Assembly (NCBI GenBank): GCA_963169105.1
Contig: OY720636.1
Span: 135,647,747 to 135,711,746, forward strand
Direction: 5' to 3'
DNA from: Ceriagrion tenellum
Taxonomy: Eukaryota; Arthropoda; Insecta; Odonata; Coenagrionidae
Length of the DNA stretch: 64,000 bases
In this document: positions 32,791-45,415 of the stretch, in pieces
Numbering within the stretch: position 1 is the stretch's first letter
Layout: every line of letters starts with the position of its first letter
Made by a program: the position numbers and the translations under genes
Notes under the pieces: model-generated
The model's database searches: none
Told to the model about the DNA's origin: nothing
Seen by the model: the letters and a program-made list of their open reading frames with translations, nothing else

Positions 32791-32885
32791 TACGTTTTAT
32801 TCACCTCGAAAATGGCACTTTGTGTCGAAACCATGGTTGTTTGTCAATAAATGTTTAGTGTGAAATTTTTGCCAACTGTTTATTG
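32791..32885 (+). repeat. Penelope-like 3'-end motif (plus strand)
   Basis: CCTCGAAAATGGC, GTGTCGAAACCATGGTTG, an AT-rich run and TTTAGTGTGAAATTTT reproduce the block order of the 47.15 kb motif (CTTGAAAATGAC, ACGTCGATACCATGGTCG, then AGTGTGGAATG). It starts where RTE-like copy C breaks off. With the minus-strand Penelope-like end at 29.87 kb, it faces outward on the other side of copy C. Confidence 0.5.
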
Positions 32886-33635
32886 CAGTATGGAGATTTA
32901 ATTTCTTATTTTATTCGTCGATTTGATCTTTGGTAGTCATCTCAAACACCGGGTTTCGTATCTACCAGCAAGAGGCTTCAAATCCTAAGGTTTTGGATTC
33001 CTGGTAGTATTGGAGGCTTTTAGTGAATATATCTGTCCCAACATGAGCTTTTCGTGAGGGCACTGTATGAAAAGTACTCAGTTCATTAAGTGGGGCGAGT
33101 TTGGATTACTTGATGCCCTTCGAAATTGTGAGTACATCACTATACAAGGTCTTTCATCACTTCTCCACCTTCCTTCCATTTAATCCAAACCGTACCAATC
33201 GGCCCAACAATTTTAATAACCAATTTTTTGGCTGGTATAATGGCACAAATTAACCCAACAATCGGTCACCTTCTCAAGGACTGGTAAAGCATTATTTTTC
33301 ATCACAAGTGAAAGGTATACGAGACATACTCAACGGAAAAACCATTTTTCTTTCAAAGAACCATCAGTCCTCGCACGAAGTTAGATAGTCCATGTAATGG
33401 CGTTGGTTAGCATTACGACAGGAATTAATCTTGGCTAGCGAAGCAAAGACAGCACCTTAATTGGCTTTTCAACTGTAGTAGTTTTAATAACATGCACACT
33501 TTTTATTTCGAGAGGCTGTCGATAAATTCTTTAAAGATTAATTAATATAAATCTGCTATCAATTATTTATAATCCTCGCAAAATCCTCTATTTTTGTCGA
33601 AAAACTGTAGGTAGAACTGCCGTTAGATATGCAAA
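32886..33635. other. Gene-free spacer
   Basis: AT-rich; nothing recognised. Confidence 0.35.
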
Positions 33636-34150
33636 TCAACGATGAACTTTCCCTCTGGGTAAGGTGGCGCCCCTATTGACCGACGAGGGAAACGACTTCT
33701 TTAAGGGAACATGCCAGGGTGGCAAGTTTCCAGACCTTATCTTCCCTTGGGAGAAGCAGAGTCGACGCAGCGCGAAATCGGTTGCATGGAAACCTAACTT
33801 CGGTGAGTCGGGAGAGGCGAGCAGTTGGGTGTGTGGCGGAATACGAAGAGGAAAAGAAAGTGCGAGGGGCAAGAGGAGTAAAGGAGAGTGGGAAGCGGAA
33901 GGTAGAGGAGGAAGAAAGAAGGGGAGTGAGGCGGCGTAGGCAAGGAGGTGGGAAGGGAGAGTGTGTGTGATATTGAGCTGACTCTGGCTCACCGGCTAAA
34001 TTGAAACTATATATCAGGACTTAGACCCCCGTGGGGCGTGCCAGTGGGGGGTATGACGAGAACAGAGAAGGAAGGGGGGACGTGGAGAATGCCCGCGGGG
34101 GTGGAGGGATGTGGGGGTGGGTCGGCGTCAGAACTGGGGTTGAAGGTGGA
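33636..34150. other. G-rich island with overlapping frames
   Basis: Strong purine bias on the plus strand from 33820. Overlapping frames of 91, 83 and 86 codons (plus) and 118 codons (minus) are compositional; the 152-codon plus frame (34031-34489) starts here and continues into AT-rich DNA with no domain recognised. A donor-like GGTGAGTCGG lies at about 33802. Confidence 0.3.
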
Positions 34151-34499
34151 GTATCAAACAGCGTGGTGGAGGGGGCCGGACTGTCGAGGATTTGGTGCAA
34201 GAATATCAGTGGGGCTCGGAGGCGTAATATTGTTTTGCCTCATAGGCGAGATATTACTGTCGTGGCAATGGACGAGGTATCGCGAGATGATGAGATGATA
34301 TTTCTTGAGACATTCTTCTGTGGTCAAATTACATGCGTACATACATACATATGTACCACTAAAGACATTCTCTTTCGGGATGGGAAAAGTAAAAGAATTC
34401 AGGGATTGCTGTCAGCCCTTAAAACTGGCTCATATTTAACAATTTACCCCGTTGTTCCCCAATCGTGCAATCCTCTTTATCTTCTTTGACTTAGATATA

Positions 34500-34810
34500 T
34501 TGATTGCTTCATATACGCTCTTCTATTATTAAGGCTTCCAATATTACTCCTTTTTTGAGTGTTTTCCATCACAATAGCCCTTTCATGATCAAATGAGTCT
34601 GCTAAAATCCAGTCCTTAATGAAAGTAATGCAAATTTCCACTTAGATCTAAGTAGAAATTTGCATTATTTTCATTCTTTATGATAGAATCCTTCCACCAC
34701 ATCAAGCCTGAAACTTCTCTTTTTATATAAACTTCCTGATATTTCCTCCTACCACTCCCCAAAATTCTTCTTCTAACAGGGACGAAACCGACTTGCATTC
34801 ATTGCATAGT
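34500..34810 (-). pseudogene. Unidentified coding relic split by a palindrome
   Basis: On the minus strand, RRKYQEVYIKREVSGLMWW then KDSIIK (about 34755-34678) and, after the 34618-34675 palindrome, DWILADSFDHERAIVMENTQ then KRSNI (about 34617-34545) read in one frame if the palindrome is removed. The base AAG lies at both junctions. The translation looks like real protein, but I cannot assign a family; a retroelement protein is the most likely source given the neighbourhood. Confidence 0.35.
34618..34675. repeat. 58-bp near-perfect palindrome
   Basis: The two 29-base halves, centred on AGATCT, are inverse copies with two or three mismatches (AATGAAAGTAATGCAAATTT left against AAATTTGCATTATTTTCATT right). 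It interrupts a coding relic, with AAG on each side, so it behaves as a small insertion. Confidence 0.65.
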
Positions 34811-36156
34811 GTACATCTCATGGTATCAGCCATCCCAAACGCAACAGAAACCGGTAGAGTTGAACTTAATAGCATATGGGAAAGACAAATTTGTATTCTT
34901 CTTTCAACTGCGAAAAAAATCCACCAGGTGAGATCTTCATCCTATGATTCTACCCATTCTCTGTCGATGACCGAATCAATAAAGCACACTCCTTTCATAT
35001 TTGTATATTACTGGAGCATTCAATCCATATTTTTTCATCACTCACTCATTTCTAACCCTCTCTTTCTCAAATAAAAGTCACTCTATCATCAGATTACTCC
35101 ATGACTTTTGCATTCTACCACCTCTTCTCACACTTACTATCATATATCTGTTTATAATTTCACTCTCATTAAATTTTTCACGTGGCTAAACCAAGGAAGC
35201 AAACTACTTTAATACATCTATTTAATACGCCAATTTATCATATTATTATTGCTGAATTTTCAACGTAGACGTAGCATTGCTTTTGACTGAGCATAGTAAA
35301 TCAAAGAACAATTTGCTGGACTTCATACGCCAGCATCATGCCAAAAAACAGCGAGGCATTGCAATGGACCTTGGTGCACTTAAAAACTGACTACGGTAGG
35401 CAACCAGTTCCTTATAAAATTAAATAAAGACACCTATAGGAAGTTCAATTAAATTTATCGAGAAGTTATTATTTAATTTCATGAAATACCCTCTTGTTTA
35501 GATTTACGTGTCATACGAGATTTAATTTTCCCACTTTTTTGAAAAAATCAAATATATAAATACACTGATTTCCATTGTATCAGAGAAATCAATGTCCAAT
35601 TTATTATTCCCTTTAGTTACAGGATATTTTATTTTACCATTGATAAGGAATTAGGTGCATTACGAATAATGATTTGTTATTTCGTTTGTTTTCAATGATT
35701 TAACTGAAATTAACTATTTCTGCAAGCACTTGGAACCTGGACAGATTGGCTTTCCTGAAGTGCAATGAAAGCATAACTTAGATAAAATTATCATCAGTAT
35801 AAAACTTTTTGAGCGAGCGCAGTAAGCTCAACGCAACTGTAGTTAAAACTAAGGGGGCTTCAAGAAAGGAAATGCTATGAAAATGGTACTTTAAATCGTA
35901 TCTTGCTTGGTCAAAACTTAAAGTGCAATAGGCTGGGGAAATAGCATCACAATCTCAAATAAGGAACCAATTTTTGGAATTTTCTATGAAGTACGTACAA
36001 ATAATTAAGCTTTGGAAACATGCATTGCAAAAACCAATATCGAAGTATAACACATACTTATTCTCTGATCTTATTCAGTAAGAATTTCATTTTTCTACTC
36101 ATCATAAATTTCTGTTTGGTTTTATAGATGGTTTCCCTTCTTTTTAGCAAACAGTC
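34811..36156. other. AT-rich gene-free region
   Basis: Short frames only (93 codons at 34793-35074, not recognised). Nothing else seen. Confidence 0.4.
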
Positions 36157-36543
36157 ATGTGCAACTTAGCTGAAAGACAAGTTAAGGCAAAGAGATTAGT
36201 ATATGGACGATGTGGGTTTCATCAGTCGTGGTCTTATAGCAAAACAAAAATTTATCCTGGCATGCAGTGGAAGTTAAAAAGAGAAGAAATAAGAATGAAG
36301 TGGGAAAGGTTTAGGGTGAACGATATAGTCCAAATTACCGTGGTTGATTATATTCTTTTTACCCCCACTAAAAGGGTCAACAAGAGGTGCTCCAAGACGA
36401 GAATGTATTTTTTGTCGTTTATTCCGCCTACAACTCTCAGTTATGCCAAAATACAAGAGAATGCTGACCGAATTTACTTATTCGCACGAAGCATGCCCAA
36501 TATTCCAGCACGATTGAAGCCTCGTGACCAGCTCGTGATTTAG
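36157..36543 (+). CDS. Unrecognised open frame of 128 codons
   Basis: A basic, lysine and arginine-rich frame with an ATG start. No motif, signal peptide or membrane segment is evident, and composition matches its AT-rich surroundings. There is no partner frame or splice site that would support it. It may be a chance frame or part of an unplaced repeat. Confidence 0.15.
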   Translation: MCNLAERQVKAKRLVYGRCGFHQSWSYSKTKIYPGMQWKLKREEIRMKWERFRVNDIVQITVVDYILFTPTKRVNKRCSKTRMYFLSFIPPTTLSYAKIQENADRIYLFARSMPNIPARLKPRDQLVI

Positions 36544-37189
36544 GACTCTTATTAAGGGGCAAGCTTTGAGAAATATTTGCGCCAAATCTAAGATTTCAGA
36601 TCTGCTGATTTCAAGTAGGTACTCTAAAATTTTGATGATATTATTTTGAGATGGATTTGATAATATTTTTTGTAAACATTTTAAACTTAGGTATCAGAGT
36701 AAGCGTGACAATTATTCGGAAAGTCTTGAGTAGAGGTAAAAAATGGAAACAGGCTGATGGACAGCGGACATATCGAACAAAAGTACGTATAAAAAGAATT
36801 TGAATGAGTTGGAAAAGTAAAAATCGGAGAGATAAGAGCAGCGGTGAAAACTTAAGAAGAAAATCGTGGAAGAAGAATAAAGAGCAATGATTAAGATCGA
36901 GGACTAATTATTATGGAAAAAGTCAGTATAAATATCCATGGAAAGACACCATGTAGTCAACTACGAATCAGGCATTCCTCTGGATTGTTATGATGTCTTC
37001 ATTTAAGACACGAAGAATGAAATGACATAATAAAAACTTAGAATACGAGACAAAAAGGCGAACAAAAGTTGGAAAATAAGAATTCAAAAGAATAGAATAT
37101 TTTCACAGTACCTCTATTTAAAGAAGAGATAGGGAAAGTCTTAATTTTCCCAAAACATAACCTGGTAAATATTGTGCAGAAGAGCGTCA
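36544..37189. other. Gene-free spacer
   Basis: AT-rich. 37030-37189 is probably the 3' end of the adjacent minus-strand RTE-like fragment, but no conserved block is visible. Confidence 0.3.
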
Positions 37190-37510
37190 TTTTTCTCCAT
37201 ATCCACGTCTCCAAGGCCTCAATCCGTTTTACATCCATTTTCAAAGCCGTCCATGTCTCACAATCATACAGTAAGACACTCCAAACATGACACTTTGCTA
37301 ACCTTCTCCTAAGCCCAATATCCATTTAGCTACACACCAACGTTTTCTGTTTTATAAAAGCGTCCCTGGCCATTGCAATTCTGCCTTAAATCCCCTTGTC
37401 ACATTTCCAATCCTGTGTAATCTCCGGCCCTAGATACTTATATATTGTCACTTGTCCCATTCTTTCATCTCCCATGGTAACTCTTATCTCTTCTATATCT
37501 TTCAATATTA
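37190..37510 (-). mobile_element. RTE-like retrotransposon C-terminal fragment (minus strand)
   Basis: Minus-strand blocks: EEIRVTMGDERMGQVTIYKY followed by LGPEITQDWKCDKG (about 37505-37400), a RIAMARDAFIKQKTL block (37385), and LRRRLAKCHVWSVLLYDCET then WTALKMDVKRIEALETWIW (37310-37195). This corresponds to the region from the 'Y-L-G-S' block to the 'R-L-E-A-F-E-M-W' block of RTE-like elements. One stop and one shift are visible. The fragment is truncated at the 5' side. Confidence 0.75.
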
Positions 37511-38239
37511 AATAATTATAATAGCTCAACTTCCGATAATTTCCGATATTATTAGATTAGAAGTTAAATAACCATGTGATTCATATTTTATATAATTATA
37601 TATAATCTGCCTTGCATAAAAAATATCGATATCTACAAGGGGAAAAAATATTTTCATAGTATCTCTACAATTATAATCCAAGAGGAAAATGAAAACCGAT
37701 ATGGGAAACCGGTAAATAAAAAAGCGGAATTTCATATCAGAAACGCTCATCATTCCTACTATCTCAATTTGAGTTAGAACCTATGCCACTTAAAATTCTT
37801 AAGACTAAACCACAAAAAAGAGTAAAATTTGAACTAATATTTGATTTGTTTTCGGAATGACGAACTTCGATGGACAGCATTACGTAGAAGAATGGATGAA
37901 CGTAGTTCCCGATACTGGAAATGATTTCTTTTGGTAAAAAAGACACGGGAAAGCTAATTGTGATATGGGTGAGAAGGGGTAGACAATAAAACCAAAAAAG
38001 TGCAATACCACCGAAAGTATGTTTCTCAAGTAGGCATCGACTAGCATCTTAGGGGTATAGGATGACATTGGAATAAGCTAAGATATGGATGCAAAGCACA
38101 GAGGTTTTAATGGCGTGAAGGAAAGTAAAAATGTATATTGTTGCAAAAAAATGAAGTGATGAGAAAAAAGTGAGGTCTTTTTTACTATCAACCATGCCCA
38201 TGGTTTAACATAAACACCTGGTGACAGAAAAGAGTGAGC
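37511..38239. other. Gene-free spacer
   Basis: AT-rich; short frames only. Confidence 0.35.
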
Positions 38240-38720
38240 TCTAAATAGAGCATCTTGCCGTTGATAATAATAATTACATTTTAATTACCTCAGAAGTATC
38301 ATCGCATGGAGTGGAAGTTGCACGGAGGAAGTAGGAAGCAGAATCATTTAAAGAAAAACAGCCATCAGTAAAGCTAAGCAACCTCTAAAAACCACATAAA
38401 ATTTGCAAAATGCTCTATCAGGAGTGTACTGCTCAAAGGAGTAGAAAATGTGTAGGTATATGTAGAGGGATTAAAAAGGTGACTACGGTGAAGAATGGAA
38501 AGGCTAATATAGAGTGGTAAAGTGAGAAATGAGTAAATGATTGAAAGAATGATTAAAAATACTTTATGAAAACAGAAATGAAGAGGAATCCGCACTGTTT
38601 GGGAACATTTTGAGAAATTCAGCCTTCAAAAAAGAATATTGGAATGAAATATTGGGGAAAAGAGTCAGAGGAGGAATAGCATGCTTACGGACGCGATCAC
38701 GGATAGAAGTTAAGACTTAC
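38240..38720 (+). mobile_element. RTE-like C-terminal relic (plus strand)
   Basis: YLRSIIAWSGSCTEEVGSRI at about 38287-38346 corresponds to the 'Y-L-G-S-I-I-T-W-D-G-S-C-T-E-E-V' block of RTE-like elements. Later pieces (LLKGVENV-like near 38432, FGNILRNSAFKKEYWNEILG near 38600) fit the tail. Heavily decayed, with many stops. Confidence 0.55.
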
Positions 38721-40508
38721 TGTCGGATAATATCTTAAATATACTGATTAAAATTATATAGTGGTGTAGAGTAAGCACAAAATAACAATGATACAGATGT
38801 AAATAGGCAAACAAACAAACTACCAAACGAAAGTAAGCATCACATTAAACTACCATGATGATGAAATTCATAAACGCATGAGGCCCAAGGTATGGTAGAG
38901 TTTATATTAAATTTGTAGTTGAAAAGTAAATATCGGAATATTGCATAGATTTATCATAGCTACTTTCATTATTAAATTAATACCTTCTGTTATAGAAATA
39001 CTAAATTTAATGTATCAACTAGAGCATTTCACAAGGATGAGTAACATAGTTGTTGCACTTACCGGGCAACAATTTTCTATTGTCGGCCATCTTTTCAGAT
39101 TTGATGAATATCTTGGTTACCGCAACGGTCGCAACAGGCTGACTGATATCAATGAAAAATTTATCTGGAACAGCATCTAAAAACGCACTTTTTCGACAAA
39201 AGTATTGGATCGATTGGAATTGATTAATGAAATAATGGTAAAATGTGCAGTGCAAGAGGATTTAAATGGTTTATATCAATTAAAATGGAGAATTTATTTT
39301 TTTTTAATTGGTAACTTCGACCAACTGCTGATTGCAAATATATGTGTTTGTAAGAGGTTCCAACATTTTTGGCAGTTAATAAATCTCATCGGATTCTTAT
39401 ACTTCCAAATTTATAGCCCACAAAACTAAATATATGTCCAGTAATAAATCGTGCCAAATAAATTAGAATTGACTGTTACAAAATATATTTAAAATTTATA
39501 TCAGTCGATGTTGGCGGGCGATTCAAATTTTTCTTGGTACTTAATAACATTGCCTACAAAGATGATATAACATCTGACAAATTTTTTTCTCGGCATCGCC
39601 CGGAACCGATAAACACCATTAATAGAAATTACAGTTTAACAGGAAAAATGGTAAAATACTCATAAATTTTCTACTTTTATTGAAAAATATTGAAATTTAA
39701 CTATTGGTATTAATAAAAAGACAAAATCTAAATATTTTCCAAATATGAATCCATTTTGCAAAATAAAATCAATGCAATAGTTGCAGGTGTAGAGAGCTCT
39801 AAAGCTTATTATAAATTATATTATAATATTATATATACTTATTATAAATGTAGTCGACTGCTTGGAATCTAGTAGCTTTCATTAGCTTTAATACACTTTA
39901 CATATTAAAATATGTGTGCTATAGAGCAGTTGGTTGTAATTCTGATACGTGATGTGCTCTAACCTACTGGCTTGCTAACTTGTTTGCTCTTATAGTATCG
40001 CAAAAAAACCACAGGCACAGACTTAATTTTTCTCGCCATGTCTCTATTTCGCATATACAGGGCCCACTGTGAAAAGGTTGCCCTGGGAAAATGTTAAGAA
40101 GATCTGCCTAAAGGAGATAGTTTATCATATCTTGAGCAAAACACTCATAAGATATCTGCACCAAAAAGTTTTAGTCCCTGTATTCTTTTCTTTATGTCTA
40201 ACTCCCGATAATGCACTCTATTTCAATACTTCATCTCACCTTGAGATCCCCAAAACTGGACTTTAGATGCGTATTACGTTGATTTTATAATTTTTTTAGC
40301 ATTACGAAGCAATGTTTTTCATGTCCTTGTTTTCTATTAATATAAATAAAAATTATGTTCTATAAAAAATCATTGTGACATCTACCACATTTAGTGCCGT
40401 TCATTCTTCAATTTAGAGATAAATTTATTGCCTATTGGGTAAATAAAGTTAATAAATGTATCACAATGCTCAGTTATAAAAAGCCAGAACTTAAACTTCA
40501 AATTAAAA
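38721..40508. other. AT-rich gene-free region
   Basis: No recognisable gene or repeat; 39660-39920 is extremely AT-rich. Confidence 0.4.
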
Positions 40509-40768
40509 CTAATGCGAATTTCGTCTCATAACTGCACATAAGGTAGGCGGGTTAAAATGATTCGCACACATCAAACAATTAATCACCATGAACTGCACTA
40601 TCCGTTCATGAATTAAAACTTTATTTGATTGTAAAAATTCAAAGAGGTTAATCCGGACATTGCACTTTATGTCACCATACAGTTTTACATTCCAACAGGT
40701 CACCTCGTAGTGTATCCAGGGAGGTTTATTAACCAACGCCACGGCCTTGGTGCGAGCACCGTTGTGCA

Positions 40769-41101
40769 ATGAGGGTCACAGTGGCCTATTTTGGCATTAA
40801 CGATGCCATCGAGCGCGGACCCAAAGAGATTTTGAGTTCCGTCATTCACTTCAACTTGGAGGAGGTACGCGTCCAAACGCCATCTGGATCGGGATTACGG
40901 TTATCCTTTTGCGCCGTTGTACCGCATCTGACTGAGGTTACTGCATTTGAATTTGACTGTCCGGACAGAATGTTGAGGAAATTCTGTGTGAGCAAAAGGA
41001 TGGACCTTAGACCCGAGCTCAGATTGTGCCGGGCACCCGTCAAACGTTCTGGCCTACATTACTCTACGGAGTCATTGGAACGGGAGGCTTTTGAGATATA
41101 A
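40769..41101 (+). CDS. Unrecognised open frame of 110 codons
   Basis: Lies in a stretch (40680-41100) of more balanced composition than its AT-rich surroundings. A divergent minus-strand frame (40509-40769, 86 codons) shares its start region. I recognise no domain in either. The composition shift hints at a former coding region or an inserted segment. Confidence 0.2.
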   Translation: MRVTVAYFGINDAIERGPKEILSSVIHFNLEEVRVQTPSGSGLRLSFCAVVPHLTEVTAFEFDCPDRMLRKFCVSKRMDLRPELRLCRAPVKRSGLHYSTESLEREAFEI

Positions 41102-43080
41102 CTGAGCAGTGCAGGTATTTTTTAGACTAAAGAGAATGCCAAATAGCGTGCCAACGTTTGTAGAATAGCTCTGATTTTCACCTCCCGGGTCGTCATTGTA
41201 GCGTACATATTTCACAAATGAGAGAAATATTTTGCGGTAACAGAAAGTTAGAGATGTATCAAAATTAGTGACAATAAACAGAGAGTAAGCAATAAAGAAA
41301 ACAACTCAAGTTCAAAATAAGAGAATGTTAGTTTAGCACCGCCGTTTATTTCCCATAGTAAAATAATATAATAAAAGAACGAACCAGCACTCATTGTAAA
41401 CTATAATTTTATTGAAAATAGGATTACTAAGCCATCAAAGTTAGTGAGTTTTTATTTTGTACGCAGTTAATCTGACTCTGCCTGCATAATGTTTCGAGTC
41501 ACAAGACACGGTCTAAATAAATTAAAAGTCAATCATTGTATTGCATTGTAATAAATATAGTAAACATCTTTAAAAACGTTAATGCTAAAATTTTATAGTA
41601 AAAGCTAAAGTTACACCATAATATTGTTAAATGCAGGACTGATGAATGGAAATATATGTAGGTTCTGAAAGTTGCCATTAAACTATCTACTAAAATTCTG
41701 TTTTGGTCTTCATTAAGAAAATATGGTCTGAAATGGGAAAGATGTCAGAGCTTTGTCTCAAGAGGCTGAGCTGCCCTGGAGACAACATTTATGTCAAACT
41801 CCGAATCGTCTGCTGGAGGTGAATTCTTTTCCTGTTGGTAGATCCGTGAATTACGAATGGGAGTAAAAATTCCTCAGCCGTTAATGTAATGCGTGTTGAT
41901 CCAATTTGGTTCCCAAGGAGATGCCTCAATTAATGGAGCCAAAGTTGTTCTTAAACTTTTGGTCACCCTCAAAGATCAAATGATGAAGAGTTATATTGAG
42001 TAATAGTGTCCCAGTAGGCCTGCTCCATTTTAGCTTACAATTAATTGTACAACAAGGTATACACAGTGATTGAAAATAAATCTGACTTTAAATTATCATT
42101 AAAGCAGGATCAGATATCGTACTTTATTGTAAATATTCGTAAATTTTACTTTGAATCAGAACCGCACACGTTTCCCCGGATGCTAGGTGCAGGTCAAAAG
42201 CAGTCAGGGCAACGGTACGCAGTCAAACCAGAAACTAGGATTTTATTTGTACTTCATCGTAAATTAGGATTTGTTAAAAGAATACTAGGAAAATGTGGCG
42301 TGTAAGTAAATGAGCGATGCTAGGAGTTTTCGGGGTGTCATTCGAAATTCAGACAAAACTATAGGTATTGAATTATGTTGTTTTTCAAATATTGGACTAT
42401 ACGTGACATTCATATCTTTAATATACAATTAAAATATTAAGATGTATCATTTCACGTTTCGATATAGAATATCTGTACGTACGTAAACGAACTGTTACAA
42501 AATACATCTTATATGCCATATTGATGAACGGTAAACTTGCATTGAATAGTAAAAAAAAATACAAATCGGCTTGATGAAATGAAATTTTTGTCACTTTCTT
42601 TTGAAGGTACTACTGAAGAGTACACATCCAAAGTTTCTTGCAAATCTGCACAAAAACAAATATATTTCCAAATACAATAACGTATTTTAGCGAAAGCTTT
42701 CCTTAGTCATAGTAGATAACATGTTTTTTTTATTTCGGAAGCTTTATGAAGCTTCATTTTGAAAAATAGTTTAAAGAACATATAAGGTACACTTGGTCCA
42801 ATTTCTCACAACATATAAAAGAGACATTTTTTAAATAAGATTGCGCTAAGTACGTACCGGCAGCACTTCCGATGTAAAAGGCTGGTAATTTTCGGCAAAT
42901 ATCTTGAGCAGTAGTGAGTTACAGGTTGATATTTTGGAAATTTAGGAAAATAGAAATTCGTTGCCTTAAACAGAGGCCAATTTAATTTAACCCTATTTGA
43001 AATGATATCTCGCTCGTACTGCCTCAAGTTATTTCCTTTTTAATAAAATATCCCTATCAATGCTCATGACGGTGATTTGA
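41102..43080. other. AT-rich gene-free region
   Basis: Nothing recognised. 43004-43035 (ATATCTCGCTCGTACTGCCT..) weakly resembles 20886-20917 (CTATCTCGCTCGGACTACCT..), each located near a GC-rich island. Confidence 0.35.
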
Positions 43081-43990
43081 TCAAAGCAAGCCCGGCGGGG
43101 ACGACAGCAAGCAAGCAGAGCGAGGCGAATGTGTAAGTAGGCAAGGGGAAACTCGCAATTGGAATGGCTCTCTTCGATCCCCCAACCTCCCGCCTCATCC
43201 CTTCAATCGTCCACACCTCTACGCCCTCCTCGCCAGATACGCCGCATCGCCCAATTCAATTCAATCGCACCATTCAGTCCGGAGACACCGCCACCGACAC
43301 CACACCCTCCCCGCCTTTTCATTCCAAAGCTCCCGCCCGCTACCCCCTCCCGCCCTGCCTCAGTAACTGATCCTTGTCCCCCCCCGTACCTTAACCCCTC
43401 CTGCTCCCTTTTGTTCCCTCATCTTGCGAAATAGTGACGGAGGGGGGATAATGGGGGGAATCCCCCCATCTGAGCCTAGCTTTCGGGTGAATAAGGGGGG
43501 CGCAGTGCGGGGTAACAAGCAGTCCGCACCCACACAGCGGTCCTCCCGCCCTCTCACGCAACCCCGAGGAGGCAGGAGCAGCCGTAGCGGAGACGGCGTT
43601 TGCTCTCATTGTCCACGGACGTTTCGAGATGATATGCGCAACTAGGGTTTCGCAGGGGACGACGGGAGACGGCAGCGCGAGTGCACCACACACATACACA
43701 CGCTCGCAGACGACGATGGAGGGATGGAGTGGGTGAGATCTATATGAGGTTTCTCTCTCTGCTGCTCTGTATTCGCTTCTCCTTCCATGCGAACGCACAC
43801 GAGACCTCTCCTCACGGCTAAGGTCTTCCCTTCTCCAGCATCTCTTCCCGCCTCGCCCTCGCTTCCTCCCGCGTCAGTTGACCCGCCTCCCCGGCAACGC
43901 GAGATTCCGTCACCACCACCAAGCACTTGCTGTGGTGACCGGTGTTTGAAGCTGTATCGAGAGTCGCCATCTTTGTTCTCCCCGATGCGT
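43081..43990. other. Large GC-rich, CpG-rich island
   Basis: The longest GC-rich block in the window, with alternating C-rich and G-rich runs. Frames of 60-135 codons occur on both strands and overlap, as expected from composition; none is recognisable. It could mark a promoter and 5' exon. No TATA element or start codon context decides this. Confidence 0.35.
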
Positions 43991-44935
43991 CCTGGTGCTT
44001 ATGGGCTGGCGAACTTATTTTGCAATTTTACGATAATATCCATCGATAACTCACTTGAAATCAGAATGCATTTACTTCTAGAAAATTAATTCTTCATAGA
44101 TATACTATTTGTCAATTTAAGTTAATAATAATACATATATTCCCAGCAAAAAACTATTTGAAAATTGAGTGATGTGACTCGAATATCATTGGTGTATTTT
44201 CTCTCTCTTTTACAAGGACTACATTGTTTTCATCTCTTTTTTTTGGATTTGCTTGTTTCTTTCAATATTTTTAAACAGTCATTGACATAATTAAAGCCAA
44301 GGGGAACTATATCTTGGAAGTGTAACCTTTCACTTTTGCTAACGTTGATAACTTTCTATCTCCCTCATCCATCCATTGTCATCTTGCTGGAAATGCCTTT
44401 GTTTTGGCTTTCGTATTAAATGGCATTGTAGGAAGTTCAAAGGGTCAATCAAATCATATCGGTAAGTTAAAGGTTACACCTCTGAGACATTGTTTCTCCA
44501 GGCTATTATGAGCTATTCCTAATGACTGTGCTAAAATATTCAAAGATCAAAGAGGAAAATGCTTTTAGGAGAAAAGATGAAAACTACACAGCCCATGTGG
44601 CCAAAGCTACGAACACTCGCTTCACAACAAAGACCGAGGAAAGACTCAAGAATGGCTGACCGAATAATAACCGCCCGAAGTACTAACCAACGAGAATTGA
44701 CTGACCCTTGGAGCTTATAAGAGTGCCGCTTCATAGGGAAGACGAAAGGATGTCTTTGACAAGGTGACAACACGTAGTTAGGTTGGACTGAAATGTATGG
44801 ACGTCAACGAAAAAGAAAATGAAAGTTACGCATCCGAGATATAACGATTATGATAAATAGCGCCAAGTATATATGTTCAAGATTTGCTTATCCGAAATTA
44901 TCGATATAGGGTAGATTATCTTGCTTTACATCATC
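43991..44935. other. Gene-free spacer
   Basis: AT-rich to 44540, then mixed; no recognisable gene. Confidence 0.35.
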
Positions 44936-45415
44936 TAATACAAAATCTTTGTGTGTAGCGAGGCACTCTATGGATCGAAAGCATGGACCATCTGACCAGA
45001 AAATTCTGACCAAAAAAGAATAGAAGCCTTCGAAATCTGGTTCTGGAGGAGGATGCTGAAAATAAAATGACGGACAAAATAAGAAATGATGAAGTATACA
45101 GAAGAGTAGAAGAGGAAAGGACGATATGGAACGCCGTACTGAAAAGAGCGAGATGGATTGGACACGTTCTGAGACACAAGAGGTTTGTGAAGAACATAAT
45201 TGAAGGTGAAATGGAGGGAAAAGTTCCCTGAGGAAGACCCTGGAATCAGTTCATAGACCACACAAAGAGGAAAGTACATAGGAAGAGATACCAGGAGGTA
45301 AAAGAACTAGCATTAGATAGGGAAGGGTGGAGGGCTGCAGCCAACCAATCTTTGGATCGAACGACCAATTATGATGAATGCTTTCTCCCCTCCATTCTAT
45401 CCAAAGCCAAGTAAG
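44936..45415 (+). mobile_element. RTE-like retrotransposon 3' end, copy D (same subfamily as copy C)
   Basis: Starts at the segment equivalent to copy C's 32640 (GCACTCTATGGATCG in both). Plus-strand blocks: KMTDKIRNDEVYRRVEEERT (45066), WNAVLKRARWIGHVLRHKRF (45129), VKNIIEGEMEGKVP-GRPWNQ in pieces (45189), HTKRKVHRKRYQEVKELALD (45259) and REGWRAAANQSLDRTTNYDE (45319). These are the conserved tail blocks of RTE-like elements. Stops are few but present. The minus-strand frames across 44931-45661 are shadows. Confidence 0.85.
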
